Shown piece by piece: positions 39,000 to 47,400 of a stretch of DNA of 64,000 bases (position 1 is the first letter of the stretch; every line of letters begins with the position of its first letter). Made by a program: the position numbers and the translations under genes. The notes below the pieces were generated by a model that worked only from the letters and a program-made list of their open reading frames with translations, was not told the origin of the DNA and did not search any database. The DNA lies in the NCBI GenBank assembly GCA_963823565.1, contig CAWGLR010000001.1, positions 434,001 through 498,000 on the forward strand. The letters are read 5' to 3'. The DNA comes from RHKX01 sp963823565 (lineage in GTDB: Bacteria > Actinomycetota > Thermoleophilia > Solirubrobacterales > 70-9).

Positions 39000-40275
39000 A
39001 TGGAAGCGATTCTCGCATCGCGGCAGCCTCGCTTACTCCCGCTTCCCGCGCCCCGACCTCGCCCCCGGCTCCTTCGCCGGGCCGCCCGGGCGAGCTGATG
39101 CCGAGCACGCGCATCGCCTTCAGCCCGAGCCCGAGCTTCTCGCGGCCCTCCGTGGAGCTGAGGTCGTGGCCCGACAGCTCCCGCACCCGCTCGAGGCGAT
39201 AGCGGACCGTGTGGCGGTGGGTGAAGAGGGTCTCGGCGGTCGGCGTCACGTTGCCGTCGTTGTCGAGGTAGGCCTCGACGGTCGCGACCAGCTCGGTCTC
39301 GTACTGCTCGTCGTAGGCGGCGAGGGGGGCGACCGTCTCGTCGAAGAAGCGCTCGAGCTCGCCGGGGTCCTCGCTCATCGCCGGCAGGAGCAGGCGGTAG
39401 GAGCCCGTCTCCTCGAAGGCGAGCGGCGAGCGGTCCTCGGCCTCGGCGACGTTGGCCGCCATCAGCGCCTCCTTCCCGGCGCGGTAGAGCTGGCCGGGCT
39501 CGCCGGCGTGGCGGCTGAAGCCGATCGTCACCGCGAAGCCCGAGAGCGAGGAGCGCAGCTCCTCCTCGATCGCCCGCGCCGCCCGCTCGATCGACGCCGC
39601 ATCTCCGCCCGGGAGGATCGCCGCGACCTGCGCCGAGGCGTCGCCTTCGTCGACCAGCGCGACGAGCGCGCCGCTGCTCCCGGAGCGGACGGCCCGCATC
39701 GCCAGCGTCAGCACCCGCGCCCGCCAGTCGCCGCTCTGCGCCGCGCGCGGCGAGGCGCGCGCGATCACGACGCCGCCGCCGGAGCCCAGCTCCGTTCCCA
39801 GCTCGCCCGCGCGGGCGGCGATGTCGGCGGGGTCCCGCAGCTCGCGGGAGAGCATCGCGTGGACGAACCCGCGCGCCGCCTCGTCGCTGGCCCACTCGGG
39901 CGCCCGCGCCCGCTCGACCTCGAGCCCGACCAGCGTCGCGACCATCCGCAGCGACGACGCGGGCGTCGACTCGCCGCCACGGCCGCGGTAGCGCAGCTCG
40001 CCGACGGCGGCGTCGGCGACCCGCAGCTCGATCGTCTCGACGCCGCTGCCGAGCGACAGCAGCTTCTCCTCCTCGGCCCCCGAGCCCGCGGCGACCGCGA
40101 GCACCGTGCTGGAGCGGTCGATCAGCGCGACGCTGGCGCCGAGCGCTGCGGCCGCCGCGCGGGCGACGGCGGGCAGTCCGGCGCCCGACTCGATCGCCTC
40201 CGAGAGCGCGTCGAGGCTGCCGCCGGCCGACCCCGCACCCCCGCCCGACTGCTTGGTCTTCGATCCTGCGGCCAT
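38977..40275 (-). CDS. PucR/CdaR-family transcription regulator ending inside tRNA-Gln
   Basis: 432 residues from ATG 40275. An N-terminal GAF-like sensing region (about 20-120: ALGASVALIDRSSTVLAVAA) is followed by a GGDEF-like degenerate middle domain (ARASPRAAQSGDW to LSGFAVTIGFSRHAGEPGQL). A C-terminal PucR-type HTH (about 340-400) holds VEAYLDNDGNVTPTAETL and FTHRHTVRYRLERVRELSG. Such proteins are cytosolic activators of catabolic genes. A variable 35-residue tail follows LGISSPG, and its TGA at 38977-38979 lies within the tRNA gene. Confidence 0.87.
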   Translation of the reverse strand: MAAGSKTKQSGGGAGSAGGSLDALSEAIESGAGLPAVARAAAAALGASVALIDRSSTVLAVAAGSGAEEEKLLSLGSGVETIELRVADAAVGELRYRGRGGESTPASSLRMVATLVGLEVERARAPEWASDEAARGFVHAMLSRELRDPADIAARAGELGTELGSGGGVVIARASPRAAQSGDWRARVLTLAMRAVRSGSSGALVALVDEGDASAQVAAILPGGDAASIERAARAIEEELRSSLSGFAVTIGFSRHAGEPGQLYRAGKEALMAANVAEAEDRSPLAFEETGSYRLLLPAMSEDPGELERFFDETVAPLAAYDEQYETELVATVEAYLDNDGNVTPTAETLFTHRHTVRYRLERVRELSGHDLSSTEGREKLGLGLKAMRVLGISSPGRPGEGAGGEVGAREAGVSEAAAMRESLPLGSGLMA

Positions 40276-40330
40276 GCGCCAGATAGTAAGGCGAGGGGCC
40301 ACCTCCCCCGGCGCCCGCCCGCCCCCGCGA

Positions 40331-40555
40331 TCAGCTGAAGAACGCGGAGATCTCGTCCCAGTAGTAGACGATCGTCACGCCGACGGCGACCCCCAGGGCG
40401 ACGAGCGCGACGAGCACGATCACCGACAGCGCCGCGGCCGTGACCTTCTCCCAGCCGCGCCCGAACGAGCCGATCGCCGGGACGAGGATCAGCGTCGTGA
40501 ACACGATCAGGCAGACGAGGCCGGCCCCGCCGAAGATCCACAGCTCAAGGGACAT
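40331..40555 (-). CDS. Small two-span membrane protein
   Basis: 74 residues from ATG 40555, preceded by GGGAGG. There are two hydrophobic helices, LWIFGGAGLVCLIVFTTLIL (about 4-23) and ALSVIVLVALVALGVAVGVT (about 40-60), with a short charged loop between and YYWDEISAFFS at the end. No family is recognised. It overlaps the end of the DedA-PAP2 gene by 11 bases and so is probably part of that unit. Confidence 0.65.
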   Translation of the reverse strand: MSLELWIFGGAGLVCLIVFTTLILVPAIGSFGRGWEKVTAAALSVIVLVALVALGVAVGVTIVYYWDEISAFFS

Positions 40556-42031
40556 CGCGCCTCCCATCTTGCCGGAAGTACGCGGCGACGAGCGCGATCG
40601 TTGCGATCAGCGCGAAGAGCGAGACCCCGAGGGCCCAGCCGCCGTTGACGTCGCTCAGGTAGTGCACGCCCAGGTAGACGCGGCTGAGGCCGATCGCGAC
40701 GGCGGCGATGATCCCCGCCGCGATCATCGCCGCGCCCCGGGTGACCCCCGCCCGCGAGCGCAGGGAGACGACGATCGCGATCCAGACGTAGGCGACCGCG
40801 TGCGTCGCGTGCCCGCTCGGGTAGGCGGCGCCCCCCGCGTCGACCAGCCCGCCCTCGGGCCGCGGCCGGTCGACGGCGTCCTTGGCGATGCCGGGCGCGA
40901 AGAGGATCGCGACGAAGCCGAGGACGAGGATCGCCAGCTCGATCCAGTAGCGCCGGTAGGCGAGCCACGCCGCGGTCACCGCGCTCGCCGCCCCCGCCGC
41001 CCAGCCCGTGCCGAAGAACGTCGTCACCTTCGCGACCGTCGTCAGCCAGCCCGTCGCGGATGCCCTCGGCGATGTCGCGCGCGGCGGTGTCGGTCGGCGT
41101 CGGGCCCGGGTTGTCCGCGAGGAAGAGCGCGTAGGCGATGAAGACGTAGGAGCCGACGGCGAGAGCCGCCAGCCCCGTCGTCAGCTCGAGCCCGAGCTCG
41201 CCCGGGGTCAGCCGCCCGGCGACGAATCGAGCCTGCGGCTGCAGCCGCCGCGCCAGCGCCATCGCCGTGCGGAAGACCGGCCGCGCGTCCATCCACGCGG
41301 CGACCTTCGAGCGGTTCTCCGGCACCCGCATGAACCGGACCAGCAGCGTCACCCCGACGACCAGGCCGACGATGACGGCGAACGCGAGGAGCGCGTGCTC
41401 GGAGTTGCTGATGACGGCCTCGATGTTCTTCGACGCGTAATAGCCGAGCAGCGTGAAGGCCGTCGCCCAGAGCCCGGTCCCGAGGATCGAGTACGGCGCC
41501 ATCGCCCCGTACCGCATCCCCGAGCTGCCGGCGATGAAGGGCGCGAGCGCCCGCACGAGGCCGATGAAGCGCCCGATCAGGATCGTCTTGCCTCCGTGCT
41601 TGTCGAAGTAGCTCTCGACCTGGGCGAACCGCTCGCGCGTGATCCGCAGGCGCTCGCCGTGCCGGAGCACCCAGCCGCGCCCGAGCCTGGCCCCGAGCAG
41701 GTAGCTGACGGTGTCGCCGAGGAACGCCGACAGCCAGACGATGCCGATCGTCAGGACGACGCTCGTCTCGCCCTGCCCGGCGACGGCGCCCGCCAGCACG
41801 ACGAACGTCTCCCCCGGCGCGACCAGCCCGACGAACGCGCCCGGTCTCGAGGAACGCGAGCAGGGCGACGATCGGGTAGGTCCAGGCGCCGAGCGACCCG
41901 GAGACGTCATTGAGCACCTGCTGCGCGTCGATGTCGGGGAGCAGCCGCTTGACGAGCTGGTAGGCGGCGAAGGCGAGGACGAGGACGCCGACGAGCTTCA
42001 GCCAGCCCCTGCGGTCCTTCGGCAGCTCCAT
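40545..42031 (-). CDS. DedA-PAP2 fusion membrane protein, interrupted by two one-base frameshifts
   Basis: From ATG 42031 the frame gives WTYPIVALLAFLETG. Removing one base in the CCC at 41840-41842 continues the DedA domain (AFVGLVAPGETFVVLAG, LGDTVSYLLGARLGRGW, GRFIGLVRALAPFIAG). Removing another in the CCC at 41050-41052 continues into WLTTVAKVTTFFGTGWAAGA and a PAP2 phosphatase with KDAVDRPRP, AAYPSGHATH and SRVYLGVHYLSDVNGG. The repaired product has 494 residues. DedA proteins move lipid carriers such as undecaprenyl phosphate, and PAP2 proteins dephosphorylate them, so the fusion fits carrier recycling. The start shares one base with the ispE stop. Confidence 0.82.
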
Positions 42032-42876
42032 CAGGTACGTGTACCGCACCGGGTGGCGATCGCCTGCCACCCCGCCGCCTCGAGCTCCCGCGCCGCCTCC
42101 GCCGCGGCAGCCTCGGCGGCGAACAGCCCGACCGCCGTCGGGCCCGAGCCGGTGACGACAGCGTGCTCCGCCCCCGCCCGCTCGAGCGCGTCGAGCGCCC
42201 CGGCGATGGACGGGCGCAGCGAGAGCGCGGCCGCGGCAAGGTCGTTGACGAGCAGCTCGCGGTAGTCGAGCGGCGACGCGCCGGACGCGGTGGCCGCCAG
42301 CAGGCGCTCGCGCGCCGCGGCGAGCTCGCCGGCGCCCCGCCCGAGCCCGAGCCGGTCGGCCTCCGCGTAGACGGCGGGTGTCGAGAGCCCCTCCTGATCC
42401 GGGACCAGGACCGCGCCCGCGGGCTGCGGCGCCGGCAGCGGCGTCACCCGCTCCCCCGCCCCCTCGACCAGCGCGAACGCCGGGTCGATCTGGGACGGCA
42501 CGTCGGCGCCGATGCCGGCGGCGATGCGCGCCAGCTCCTCCGCGCCGAGCTCGCCGAGCCCGAGCCGCAGCGCCGCGGCCGCGTCAGCGCTGCCGCCGCC
42601 GAGGCCGGCCGCCACCGGGATCCGCTTCTCGACCTCGATCCGCACCGGCTCGCCGCGCCAGCCGGCCGCCCGCAGCGCGGCAAGCGCCCGGCCGGTCAGC
42701 TCGGGCCCCTCGACGCCGGGGCAGACGACCTCGTCGTGTGCCGCGGGATCGACCCGCAGCCGATCGGCGAGCCCGAGCGGAGCGAAGAGCGAGCAGAGCT
42801 CGTGCAGGCCGTCGTCGCGCACCGGCCCGAGGTACAGGCACAGGTTCACCTTCGCCGGAGCGAGCGCCTCAGTCAC
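42031..42876 (-). CDS. ispE: 4-diphosphocytidyl-2-C-methyl-D-erythritol kinase
   Basis: 281 residues from GTG 42876. APAKVNLCLYLGPVRDDGLH carries the substrate-binding Lys/Asn and Asp. RIPVAAGLGGGSADAAAALR is the GHMP ATP loop, IGADVPSQIDPAFALVEGAG the catalytic Asp region, and VVTGSGPTAVGLFA the C-terminal glycine motif. It phosphorylates CDP-ME in the MEP isoprenoid pathway. It overlaps rsmA by 8 bases; rsmA-ispE is a standard actinobacterial pair. Confidence 0.94.
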   Translation of the reverse strand: MTEALAPAKVNLCLYLGPVRDDGLHELCSLFAPLGLADRLRVDPAAHDEVVCPGVEGPELTGRALAALRAAGWRGEPVRIEVEKRIPVAAGLGGGSADAAAALRLGLGELGAEELARIAAGIGADVPSQIDPAFALVEGAGERVTPLPAPQPAGAVLVPDQEGLSTPAVYAEADRLGLGRGAGELAAARERLLAATASGASPLDYRELLVNDLAAAALSLRPSIAGALDALERAGAEHAVVTGSGPTAVGLFAAEAAAAEAARELEAAGWQAIATRCGTRT

Positions 42877-43687
42877 CGCGGATCGCCTCCGCGAGGGCGA
42901 GGTGCTGCTCCGGAGTCAGCATCTCGGCGCGGATCTCCGCCGGGAGCCCGAGCCGCCCGAGCGCCTCCCGGCACGCGTGACGGACCTCCCGCGAGCGCGG
43001 TCGCGGCGGCGGCAACCCCGCCCGCTCCGCCTCCGCCTCGCGCCGGCGCGCCGCCAGCTCCAGCGACTTCGGGACCGCCTTGCGGCGATGGGCGAACGCG
43101 TCGCGGATCAGGTCGCGGAGCGGCGCCGGCGGCGCCGGGGCGCGGCGGCGCAGCGCCAGCACGGCGGAGTCGACCCGCGGCCGCGGCTTGAACACGGCCG
43201 GGTCCACCGCGCGCAGCATTCGCACCTCGGAGGCGAGCTGGACGAGCACCGTCGGCGAGCCGTAGGAGCGGGAGCCGGGGCGCGCGCGCAGCCGCTCGGC
43301 GATCTCCCGCTGGACCATCACCGTCCAGCGCTCGAGCGTCGGCAGCTCCGCGATCGTCCGCAGGATCACCGGCGTCGCGACGGAGTAGGGAAGGTTCGCG
43401 ACCATCGCGTTCGGCGGCGGGTCGAGCGCGCCGAGGTCGGCCTTCATCGCGTCGGCCCAGACGATCTCGACGCCCTCGTGGGACGCCGCGATCGCGGCGA
43501 GCGGCTCGCGCAGCCGCTGGTCGATCTCGATCACGTGCACGCGGCTGACCCGGTCGGCCAGCCGCTCGGTCAGCACCCCCTCCCCGCCCCCGATCTCGAG
43601 CACGACGTCGGCCGCGTCGAGGCCGGCATCGGCGACGATCGCCTCGAGCAGGTTGGGGTCGGCGAGGAAGTTCTGGCCGAGGCGCAC
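42869..43687 (-). CDS. rsmA: 16S rRNA dimethyladenosine transferase RsmA/KsgA
   Basis: 272 residues from GTG 43687. LGQNFLADPNLLEAIV, DVVLEIGGGEGVLTERLA (SAM loop) and VHVIEIDQRL match the N-terminus. The catalytic MVANLPYSVATPV (NLPY) and FKPRPRVDSAVLALRRR in the substrate domain match RsmA. It dimethylates two adjacent adenines near the 3' end of 16S rRNA. It begins 3 bases after the tatD stop. The VLTPEQHLAL-like end is normal. Confidence 0.94.
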   Translation of the reverse strand: MRLGQNFLADPNLLEAIVADAGLDAADVVLEIGGGEGVLTERLADRVSRVHVIEIDQRLREPLAAIAASHEGVEIVWADAMKADLGALDPPPNAMVANLPYSVATPVILRTIAELPTLERWTVMVQREIAERLRARPGSRSYGSPTVLVQLASEVRMLRAVDPAVFKPRPRVDSAVLALRRRAPAPPAPLRDLIRDAFAHRRKAVPKSLELAARRREAEAERAGLPPPRPRSREVRHACREALGRLGLPAEIRAEMLTPEQHLALAEAIRGD

Positions 43688-43690
43688 GGC

Positions 43691-44467
43691 CTACCAATCG
43701 AACAGCCGCGCGGCGTTGTCGCCGACGATGCGGTCGAGCTCGACGTAGTCGACGCCCCTGACCTCGGCGACCGTCTCGGCGGTGAACGTCACGTTCGCCG
43801 GCTGATTCGGCTTGCCCCGCGCCGGCTGCGGCGCCAGGTACGGGCTGTCGGTCTCGACCAGCAGCAGCTCGTCGGGCACCAGCGCCGCGGCCTCCCGCAG
43901 CTCGTCCGAGCCCGGGTAGGTGACGTTGCCCGCGAACGACACGTACCAGCCGTGCTCCGCCGCCTCGCGGGCCCGCTCCGCGGTCGCCGAGAAGCAGTGG
44001 AGGATCACGGTGACGCCCTCCGCCTCGGACGCGAGCAGCTCGAACGTGTCGGCGACCGCCCGCCCCGCCCCCGGCCCGGCGGAGTCGCGCACGTGGATCA
44101 CCAGCGGCAGCTCCGCCCGGCGCGCGATCCCGATCTGCGCCTCGAAAGCCCGCACCTGGTCGCCCTCCGGGGAGCCCTCGCGGTAGAAGTCGAGCCCGGT
44201 CTCGCCGATCGCGCGGACCATCGGGTCGGCGACGAGCTCCTCGATCGCCGCCGCGGCGGCATCGTCGAATCCGATCGCCGAGTTGGGGTGCCGGCCGACG
44301 GCCGCGAACACCTCGGGGTGCTCGTGCGCGAGCCGCACCGCCTCCCCGTTGGAGACCTCGTTGAGCCCGACAGTCAGCATCCGCTCGACGCCGACCTGCC
44401 TCGCCGCCGCGACGAGCTGCTCGCTCGGCGGCTTGCAGGAGCCGAGGTGGCAGTGGGAGTCGATCAC
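43691..44467 (-). CDS. tatD: TatD-family metal-dependent deoxyribonuclease
   Basis: 258 residues from GTG 44467. VIDSHCHLGSCKPPSEQLV has the HxH metal pair, VGRHPN the GxHP variant, and AIGETGLDFYREGSPEGDQV the bridging Glu. LPLVIHVRDSAG and VILHCFSATAERAREA have the remaining His ligands, and LLVETDSPYLAPQPARGK the conserved Asp. Such TIM-barrel enzymes trim DNA 3' ends; physiological roles are debated. GTGA overlaps the metG stop by 4 bases. Confidence 0.93.
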   Translation of the reverse strand: MIDSHCHLGSCKPPSEQLVAAARQVGVERMLTVGLNEVSNGEAVRLAHEHPEVFAAVGRHPNSAIGFDDAAAAAIEELVADPMVRAIGETGLDFYREGSPEGDQVRAFEAQIGIARRAELPLVIHVRDSAGPGAGRAVADTFELLASEAEGVTVILHCFSATAERAREAAEHGWYVSFAGNVTYPGSDELREAAALVPDELLLVETDSPYLAPQPARGKPNQPANVTFTAETVAEVRGVDYVELDRIVGDNAARLFDW

Positions 44468-45978
44468 GTCGCCGGCGCCTCGAGCTTCGGAAAGAGCGCC
44501 GGGATCCGCTCGACCGGCGCGCCCCCGCCGCGCGAGCCGAAGTCCGCCACCGCGCGCCCGTCCTCGCCGAGCGCGTCGAGCAGCCGGTCCGTGGAGACGG
44601 GCATGTAGGCGTGCAGCAGCAGCGTCACGACCCGCAGCCCCTCGGCCAGGTTGTAGAGCACGGCATCGAGCTCGCCGGCGCTCGCCTCGTCCTTGGCGAG
44701 GTCCCATGGGCGACGCTCCTCGACGTAGCGGTTGAGGCGCCGGACGGCGCCCCAGCAGGCCTCCAGCGCGCGGCTGATCTCGGCGTCGTCGAGCAGCGCG
44801 CTCACCCGCTCGCGCAGGCCGCCGAGCCCGGCGTCGCCGGCCAGCGCCTCGTCGACCGCTGCGTCGGGGACGACCCCGTCGCGGTAGCGGGAGATCATCG
44901 CCAGCGTGCGGCTGGCGAGGTTGCCGTAGTCGTTGGCAAGCTCGGTCTCGTAGCGGCTCTCGAAGCCGGCGGGCGAGATCGACCCGTCCTGGCCGAACGA
45001 CACCTCGCGAAAGCAGTAGAAGCGCAGCGCGTCGGCGCCGAATCGGTCGATCACCTCGAACGGGTCGAGGACGTTGCCGAGCGACTTCGACATCTTCTTG
45101 TCGTCCATCAGCAGGTAGCCGTGGACGTAGAGACCGTCGGGCAGAGGCAGGTCCGCCGCCATCAGCAGCGCCGGCCAGTACACCGAGTGGAACTTGAGGA
45201 TGTCCTTGGCCATCACGTGCAGGTTCGCCGGCCAGAAGCGCTCGGTCAGGTCCTCGCCCGGGCGGGCGTAGGAGAGCGCGGTGTAGTAGTTGAGGAGGGC
45301 GTCGAACCAGACGTACATGACCTGGCCGGGGTCCCACGGCAGCGGCACGCCCCAGGTCAGCTTCGGCCGCGACAGCGAGACGTCCTGGAGGCCGCCCTTG
45401 ATGAACGCGAGCGCCTCGTTGCGGCGGAAGTCGGGGCGGACGAACTCGGGATGCTCGGCGTACAGGCGCTCGAGCGGCTCCTGGAACTCCGAGAGCTTGA
45501 AGAACCAGTTCTGCTCGGTCTCGAGCTCGAGCACGATCTCGTGGATCGGGCAGCGGTTGCCCTCGAGCAGCTCGGTCGGCGTCTTGAAGTCGGCGCAGCG
45601 CGGGCAGTAGTAGCCCTCGTAGGTCCCCTCGTAGGTGTAGCCGCGGTCGTGGACCCGCTGCATCACCTCCTGGACCGCCCGCCCGTGCTCGGGGTCGCTG
45701 GTGCGGATGAAGAAGTCGTTGGAGGCCTCGATCCGCGGCATCAGGTCGCGAAACCGCTGCGAGTTCTTGTCGGCGAGCTCGCGCGGGGTCACCCCGAGCC
45801 GCTCGGCCGCCTGCGCGACCGGCTCCCCGTGCTCGTCGGTGCCGGTGAGGAAGAAGACGTCCTCGCCCCGCTGGCGCATGTGACGGGCGAGGATGTCGGC
45901 GCCGATCGTCGTGTAGGCGTGCCCGAGGTGGGGCTCGGCGTTGACGTAGTAGATCGGCGTCGTGACGTAGTAGGACAC
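44464..45978 (-). CDS. metG: Methionyl-tRNA synthetase
   Basis: 504 residues from GTG 45978, the compact form without a C-terminal tRNA-binding extension. TTPIYYVNAEPHLGHAYTT holds the HIGH-type HLGH, FFLTGTDEHGEPVAQAAE the methionine pocket, YYCPRCADF a CxxC knuckle, and MDDKKMSKSLGNVLDPFE the KMSKS loop. A helical anticodon domain follows from about 365. It charges both Met tRNAs, including the initiator tRNA at 683-756. It heads the metG-tatD-rsmA-ispE unit. Confidence 0.95.
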   Translation of the reverse strand: MSYYVTTPIYYVNAEPHLGHAYTTIGADILARHMRQRGEDVFFLTGTDEHGEPVAQAAERLGVTPRELADKNSQRFRDLMPRIEASNDFFIRTSDPEHGRAVQEVMQRVHDRGYTYEGTYEGYYCPRCADFKTPTELLEGNRCPIHEIVLELETEQNWFFKLSEFQEPLERLYAEHPEFVRPDFRRNEALAFIKGGLQDVSLSRPKLTWGVPLPWDPGQVMYVWFDALLNYYTALSYARPGEDLTERFWPANLHVMAKDILKFHSVYWPALLMAADLPLPDGLYVHGYLLMDDKKMSKSLGNVLDPFEVIDRFGADALRFYCFREVSFGQDGSISPAGFESRYETELANDYGNLASRTLAMISRYRDGVVPDAAVDEALAGDAGLGGLRERVSALLDDAEISRALEACWGAVRRLNRYVEERRPWDLAKDEASAGELDAVLYNLAEGLRVVTLLLHAYMPVSTDRLLDALGEDGRAVADFGSRGGGAPVERIPALFPKLEAPAT

Positions 45979-46022
45979 GCGCCAAGCGTATTCAGGCGCT
46001 CGAGGGAGGCCCCTCGCGGCGG

Positions 46023-47396
46023 CTAGCCGGAGGCGCGCCGGAAGGACACGACGGCGTCGCTGCCGAACGCGACCGCGTAGACGAAGCGGCCGTCGGGGCT
46101 GACGGCGACCGAGCTGACCTTCCGCATCCGGCGGGCGTGCCGGCAGTTCGAGACGCCGGGCCTGGCGATGCAGCCGGCGCGACGGCCCTTCTGGACGACG
46201 TCGCCGTCGCCGGCGTCGCGATCGAGGACCGCGATCGCGCCCGACGCGAAGGACGCCGCGTAGACGCTGTTCCCGTCCGGGGAGACCACGATGCCCTCGG
46301 GCGCGCTCAGCGCGTGCGCGAGCGAGCACCCGACCGCCGCGAGGAAGACCATGCAGCCGGAGGTACCCGGCTTCTGCGTCAGGGTCGGGCCGGAGGCGGT
46401 GAAGGACGTGACGCTGTTGCTGAGCAGCGATGTGAGGTAGGCGTCGTCGCCGTCGGGACTCGCGGCCACGGCGTTGGCGCCGGCGAGCACGTAGCCGGTC
46501 GTGCAGCCGGCCAGAGCGGCGTCGGCGATGCAGCCGACCCCGTCGCTCGCCTGGTCCAGCGCGCCGGTATCGGCGTCGCGGGTGAGAATCACCACGGCGT
46601 TGGAGACCGCGGAGGCGACGTAGACGGCGCCGCCGTCCGGGCTGACCGCCATGCCCTCCGGCGAGTCGAGGGCGATCCCGCTCGCGCAGTTCGCGGTCGG
46701 CGCCTCGGTGATGCATCCGGTCACGTCGGCGGGCTGGGTGAGCGAGCCGCTCGAGGGATCGCGGTCGAAGGTTGCGACGGCGTTGCCGAAGAACGCGCCT
46801 ACGTAGACGTTCTCGCCGTCGGGGCTGACGACGACGACGTCGGCGCCGGCCATGGCGCGGGCAGGGGTGCAGCCGGGGACCGGCGCCGAGGACGCGCAGC
46901 CGGTCTGCACGAGCCGGCCCGACTTGGGCGCGCGGCGGAAGCTGGTGATCGAGCCGGTGGCCCGCGAGGTCGCGTAGACGCTGCGGCCGTCGGGGCTGAC
47001 CGCGACCGAGTTGGGGCCGTCGAGCCCGACGGCGATCGCGCAGCCGTCCGCCTCCCTGGCCGCGACGCAGCCCGCCGCGCCCCTGGGCTGGCTGAGCGCG
47101 CCGTTGCGGCGATTGCGCTTCAGGACCACGATCGCGTCGCTCGTGGACGAGGCGACGTAGACGTTGCGGCCGTCCGGGCTGATGTCGATGGCGCGCGATC
47201 CCATGAACGGGCCGGGGCCGTCGAGGGCGCGCGCTCGGGCGCAGGAGCCCTGCCTCGCCGACGCGTCGACGAGGCAGCCGCGCGATCCCTCGAGCTGCGT
47301 CAGGGCGCCCTCCCTGGATGGCTTGCCCGCCGCCGCCGCCGGGACGAAGAGCGCCGCCAGGATCGTCAGTGCCGCAATCCGGCGGAGGCTCCTCAA
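46023..47396 (-). CDS. Secreted beta-propeller protein (lactonase/YncE-like repeats)
   Basis: 457 residues. A signal peptide (IAALTILAALFVPAAAAGKP, about 7-26) precedes seven or so blades of about 50 residues. Each blade contains a version of VAVSPDGRSVYATSRATGSI followed by VLxRD or SFRR and a Cys-containing loop such as TQPADVTGCITEAP. Each loop has paired Cys residues suggesting disulfides outside the cell. The fold is like 6-phosphogluconolactonase and YncE, but the extracellular location argues for a binding or adhesive role. It lies just after the SUMF1-like gene in the same direction. Confidence 0.82.
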   Translation of the reverse strand: MRSLRRIAALTILAALFVPAAAAGKPSREGALTQLEGSRGCLVDASARQGSCARARALDGPGPFMGSRAIDISPDGRNVYVASSTSDAIVVLKRNRRNGALSQPRGAAGCVAAREADGCAIAVGLDGPNSVAVSPDGRSVYATSRATGSITSFRRAPKSGRLVQTGCASSAPVPGCTPARAMAGADVVVVSPDGENVYVGAFFGNAVATFDRDPSSGSLTQPADVTGCITEAPTANCASGIALDSPEGMAVSPDGGAVYVASAVSNAVVILTRDADTGALDQASDGVGCIADAALAGCTTGYVLAGANAVAASPDGDDAYLTSLLSNSVTSFTASGPTLTQKPGTSGCMVFLAAVGCSLAHALSAPEGIVVSPDGNSVYAASFASGAIAVLDRDAGDGDVVQKGRRAGCIARPGVSNCRHARRMRKVSSVAVSPDGRFVYAVAFGSDAVVSFRRASG

Positions 47397-47400
47397 GGCG

